Assembly: GCA_027858635.1 (NCBI GenBank) | Contig: JAQICG010000131.1 | Span: 1 to 6,033 of the forward strand | Direction: 5' to 3' | Source: Gammaproteobacteria bacterium | GTDB taxonomy: Bacteria; Pseudomonadota; Gammaproteobacteria; SZUA-229 | Length of the DNA stretch: 6,033 nucleotides | Shown: one piece after another, positions 5,374 to 6,033 of the stretch | Layout: every line of letters starts with the position of its first letter | How positions within the stretch are numbered: the first letter of the stretch is position 1 | Translations under genes and position numbers: made by a program | The notes under the pieces: generated by a model | The model's database searches: none | What the model was told of the DNA's origin: nothing | The model's input: only the letters and a program-made list of their open reading frames with translations

Positions 5374-5925
5374 TCATTGGTTTTTATTGCCTTTTTCCTC
5401 ATCACCTTTTTTACTGCGATCTTTATTATCCGATTCTGAAAATTCAGATTGAGCTCTACTAAAAGATTTGCTGAGTGAGCCATATGCATTAATAAAGCCT
5501 TGCTTAACTTCTTCCCAGGCATTGTCCGAGCTGTATTTCATGCCGCCATACCATTCGGCCAGTTCATTGCGTTCTTGCCTTAAGTTTCGTAAGGTTTCTT
5601 CACGACGTTCACGTATATTTTTACTCATTGACTGCCATTCGGTTTCAGCGCGTGTTTGTAACTGCTCAATACGTCTATCCATCGCCGTCAGTGTCTGTTG
5701 CGCCTGTGAAAGTGCTTCATCACGTTGAGTGGCGGAATATTGCTTAAGGGTTTCAACCGCCTCCGACCACTCCTTCTTCATTTCCTGTGCTTCAACGTCG
5801 TCCTTAGTTGATTGTTTGCTTTTTGTCTGTTCGGACATAGCGTCAATAGTTGTGAGTACAAGCGTCATAGCGCTCAGTAATAATAAACTTTTAAAATAGA
5901 TAGAACTGGTATTAATGATTGACAT
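5374..5925 (-). CDS. Exported coiled-coil protein of unknown function (apolipoprotein-like helices)
   Basis: A 183-residue protein. An N-terminal signal peptide is likely: hydrophobic FKSLLLLSAMTLVLTT, then IDA-MSEQ with probable cleavage after Ala29. There is no lipobox Cys, so it is probably periplasmic rather than a lipoprotein. Residues about 44-125 are almost purely helical and charged (heptad-like EALSQAQQTLTAMDRRIEQL and so on), consistent with a long coiled coil. Next comes a conserved-looking segment WYGGMKYSSDNAWEEVKQGF (about 125-144), then a Ser-rich helix and a Lys/Asp/Glu tail. Such amphipathic helices resemble apolipoprotein-like or envelope-stress proteins, but the role is unknown. 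I place the start at ATG 5925, because GAGGA lies six bases upstream. The ATG four codons earlier (5937) has no Shine-Dalgarno site and itself overlaps that GAGGA. It has its own promoter and is the first gene of the window in the transcription direction. Confidence 0.78.
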   Translation of the reverse strand: MSIINTSSIYFKSLLLLSAMTLVLTTIDAMSEQTKSKQSTKDDVEAQEMKKEWSEAVETLKQYSATQRDEALSQAQQTLTAMDRRIEQLQTRAETEWQSMSKNIRERREETLRNLRQERNELAEWYGGMKYSSDNAWEEVKQGFINAYGSLSKSFSRAQSEFSESDNKDRSKKGDEEKGNKNQ

Positions 5926-5940
5926 GATAATCCTCATATA

Positions 5941-5960
5941 AATTATTTATTTAAATAATT
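5941..5960. repeat. AT-only inverted repeat in the leader of the coiled-coil gene
   Basis: AATTATTTA (5941-5949) and TAAATAATT (5952-5960) are perfect inverted repeats two bases apart, made only of A and T. They fall within the predicted 5' leader just before the Shine-Dalgarno site. The RNA stem would be weak; the feature may be only AT-rich promoter-proximal DNA, for example a site for a nucleoid protein. Confidence 0.3.
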
Positions 5961-5978
5961 ATTTATATTTTTAGCCTA

Positions 5979-6007
5979 ATCATAGTGCGCATATCGGTCA
6001 TTGAAAA
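5979..6007 (-). promoter_or_regulatory. Sigma70-like promoter of the coiled-coil protein gene
   Basis: On the minus strand TTTTCA (6002-6007, four of six) and TATGAT (5979-5984, five of six) are spaced exactly 17 bases. Transcription would start near 5972, giving a leader of about 47 nt that contains the AT-rich palindrome at 5941-5960. The -35 lies inside the FNR/Anr-like palindrome, so a bound regulator could block or alter polymerase binding. Confidence 0.5.
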
Positions 6008-6014
6008 TTATCAA
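6001..6014. promoter_or_regulatory. FNR/Anr-like palindrome, copy 2
   Basis: TTGAAAATTATCAA matches nine of ten fixed bases of the CRP/FNR-family oxygen-sensor box TTGAT-N4-ATCAA. It overlaps the -35 of the promoter for the 5374-5925 gene. With the -10 at 5979-5984 its centre would be near -35.5, a repressing or non-classical position. With the weaker TAGGCT at 5973-5978 it would be at the classical -41.5. A near-identical copy lies at 22-35. Confidence 0.4.
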
Positions 6015-6033
6015 TTTTGTGTATTTTTATGAA

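Noticed and set aside
5920..5938. Second Fur-like match at the start of the coiled-coil gene
   Set aside because: About 12 of 19 matches, and the matching bases are the Shine-Dalgarno site and start codon.

Overview
The window looks like chromosomal DNA of a gammaproteobacterium, with moderate GC in the genes and AT-rich gaps. The evidence is an iron superoxide dismutase very close in sequence to the E. coli SodB type, a good match to the Fur operator in front of it, and REP-like hairpins between genes. Every protein gene I can support lies on the minus strand, so transcription runs from high to low coordinates. I see no rRNA, tRNA, CRISPR array or transposase gene.

Layout in the direction of transcription. 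(1) 5374-5925: a small exported, charged, coiled-coil protein of unknown role, behind a sigma70-like promoter that overlaps an FNR/Anr-like palindrome. (2) 5080-5373: a gap holding a Fur box and short inverted repeats. (3) 4495-5079: sodB. (4) 4230-4439: a 210-bp MITE-like element with 22-bp perfect terminal inverted repeats and a REP-like hairpin inside. (5) 4027-4229: remnants of a small gene in two frames, cut on its 5' side by the MITE. (6) 3946-4018: two tandem hairpins, one shaped like a terminator for the plus strand. (7) 3538-3921: a small three-helix membrane protein. (8) 3036-3359: a small soluble protein of unknown role with a faint PqqD-like stretch. (9) 271-2958: a complete P2-type cation-transporting ATPase. 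(10) 1-270: a non-coding end with a 27-bp perfect inverted repeat around two REP-like hairpins, and a second copy of the FNR/Anr-like palindrome.

The genes do not form an obvious pathway. SodB removes superoxide, the ATPase moves cations across the inner membrane, and the rest are unknown. The wide gaps, separate candidate promoters and inserted repeats suggest mostly independent units rather than one operon.

I found no convincing new multi-gene system. The most interesting material is non-coding: two unrelated inverted-repeat elements that share the same GCAGGGATGC apical hairpin, a near-identical regulatory-looking palindrome at both ends of the window, a Fur box on an iron SOD gene, and a plus-strand terminator with no plus-strand gene. 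In the proteins, the main oddity is an Ala where SERCA pumps carry a calcium-binding Asp in membrane helix 6 of the ATPase.
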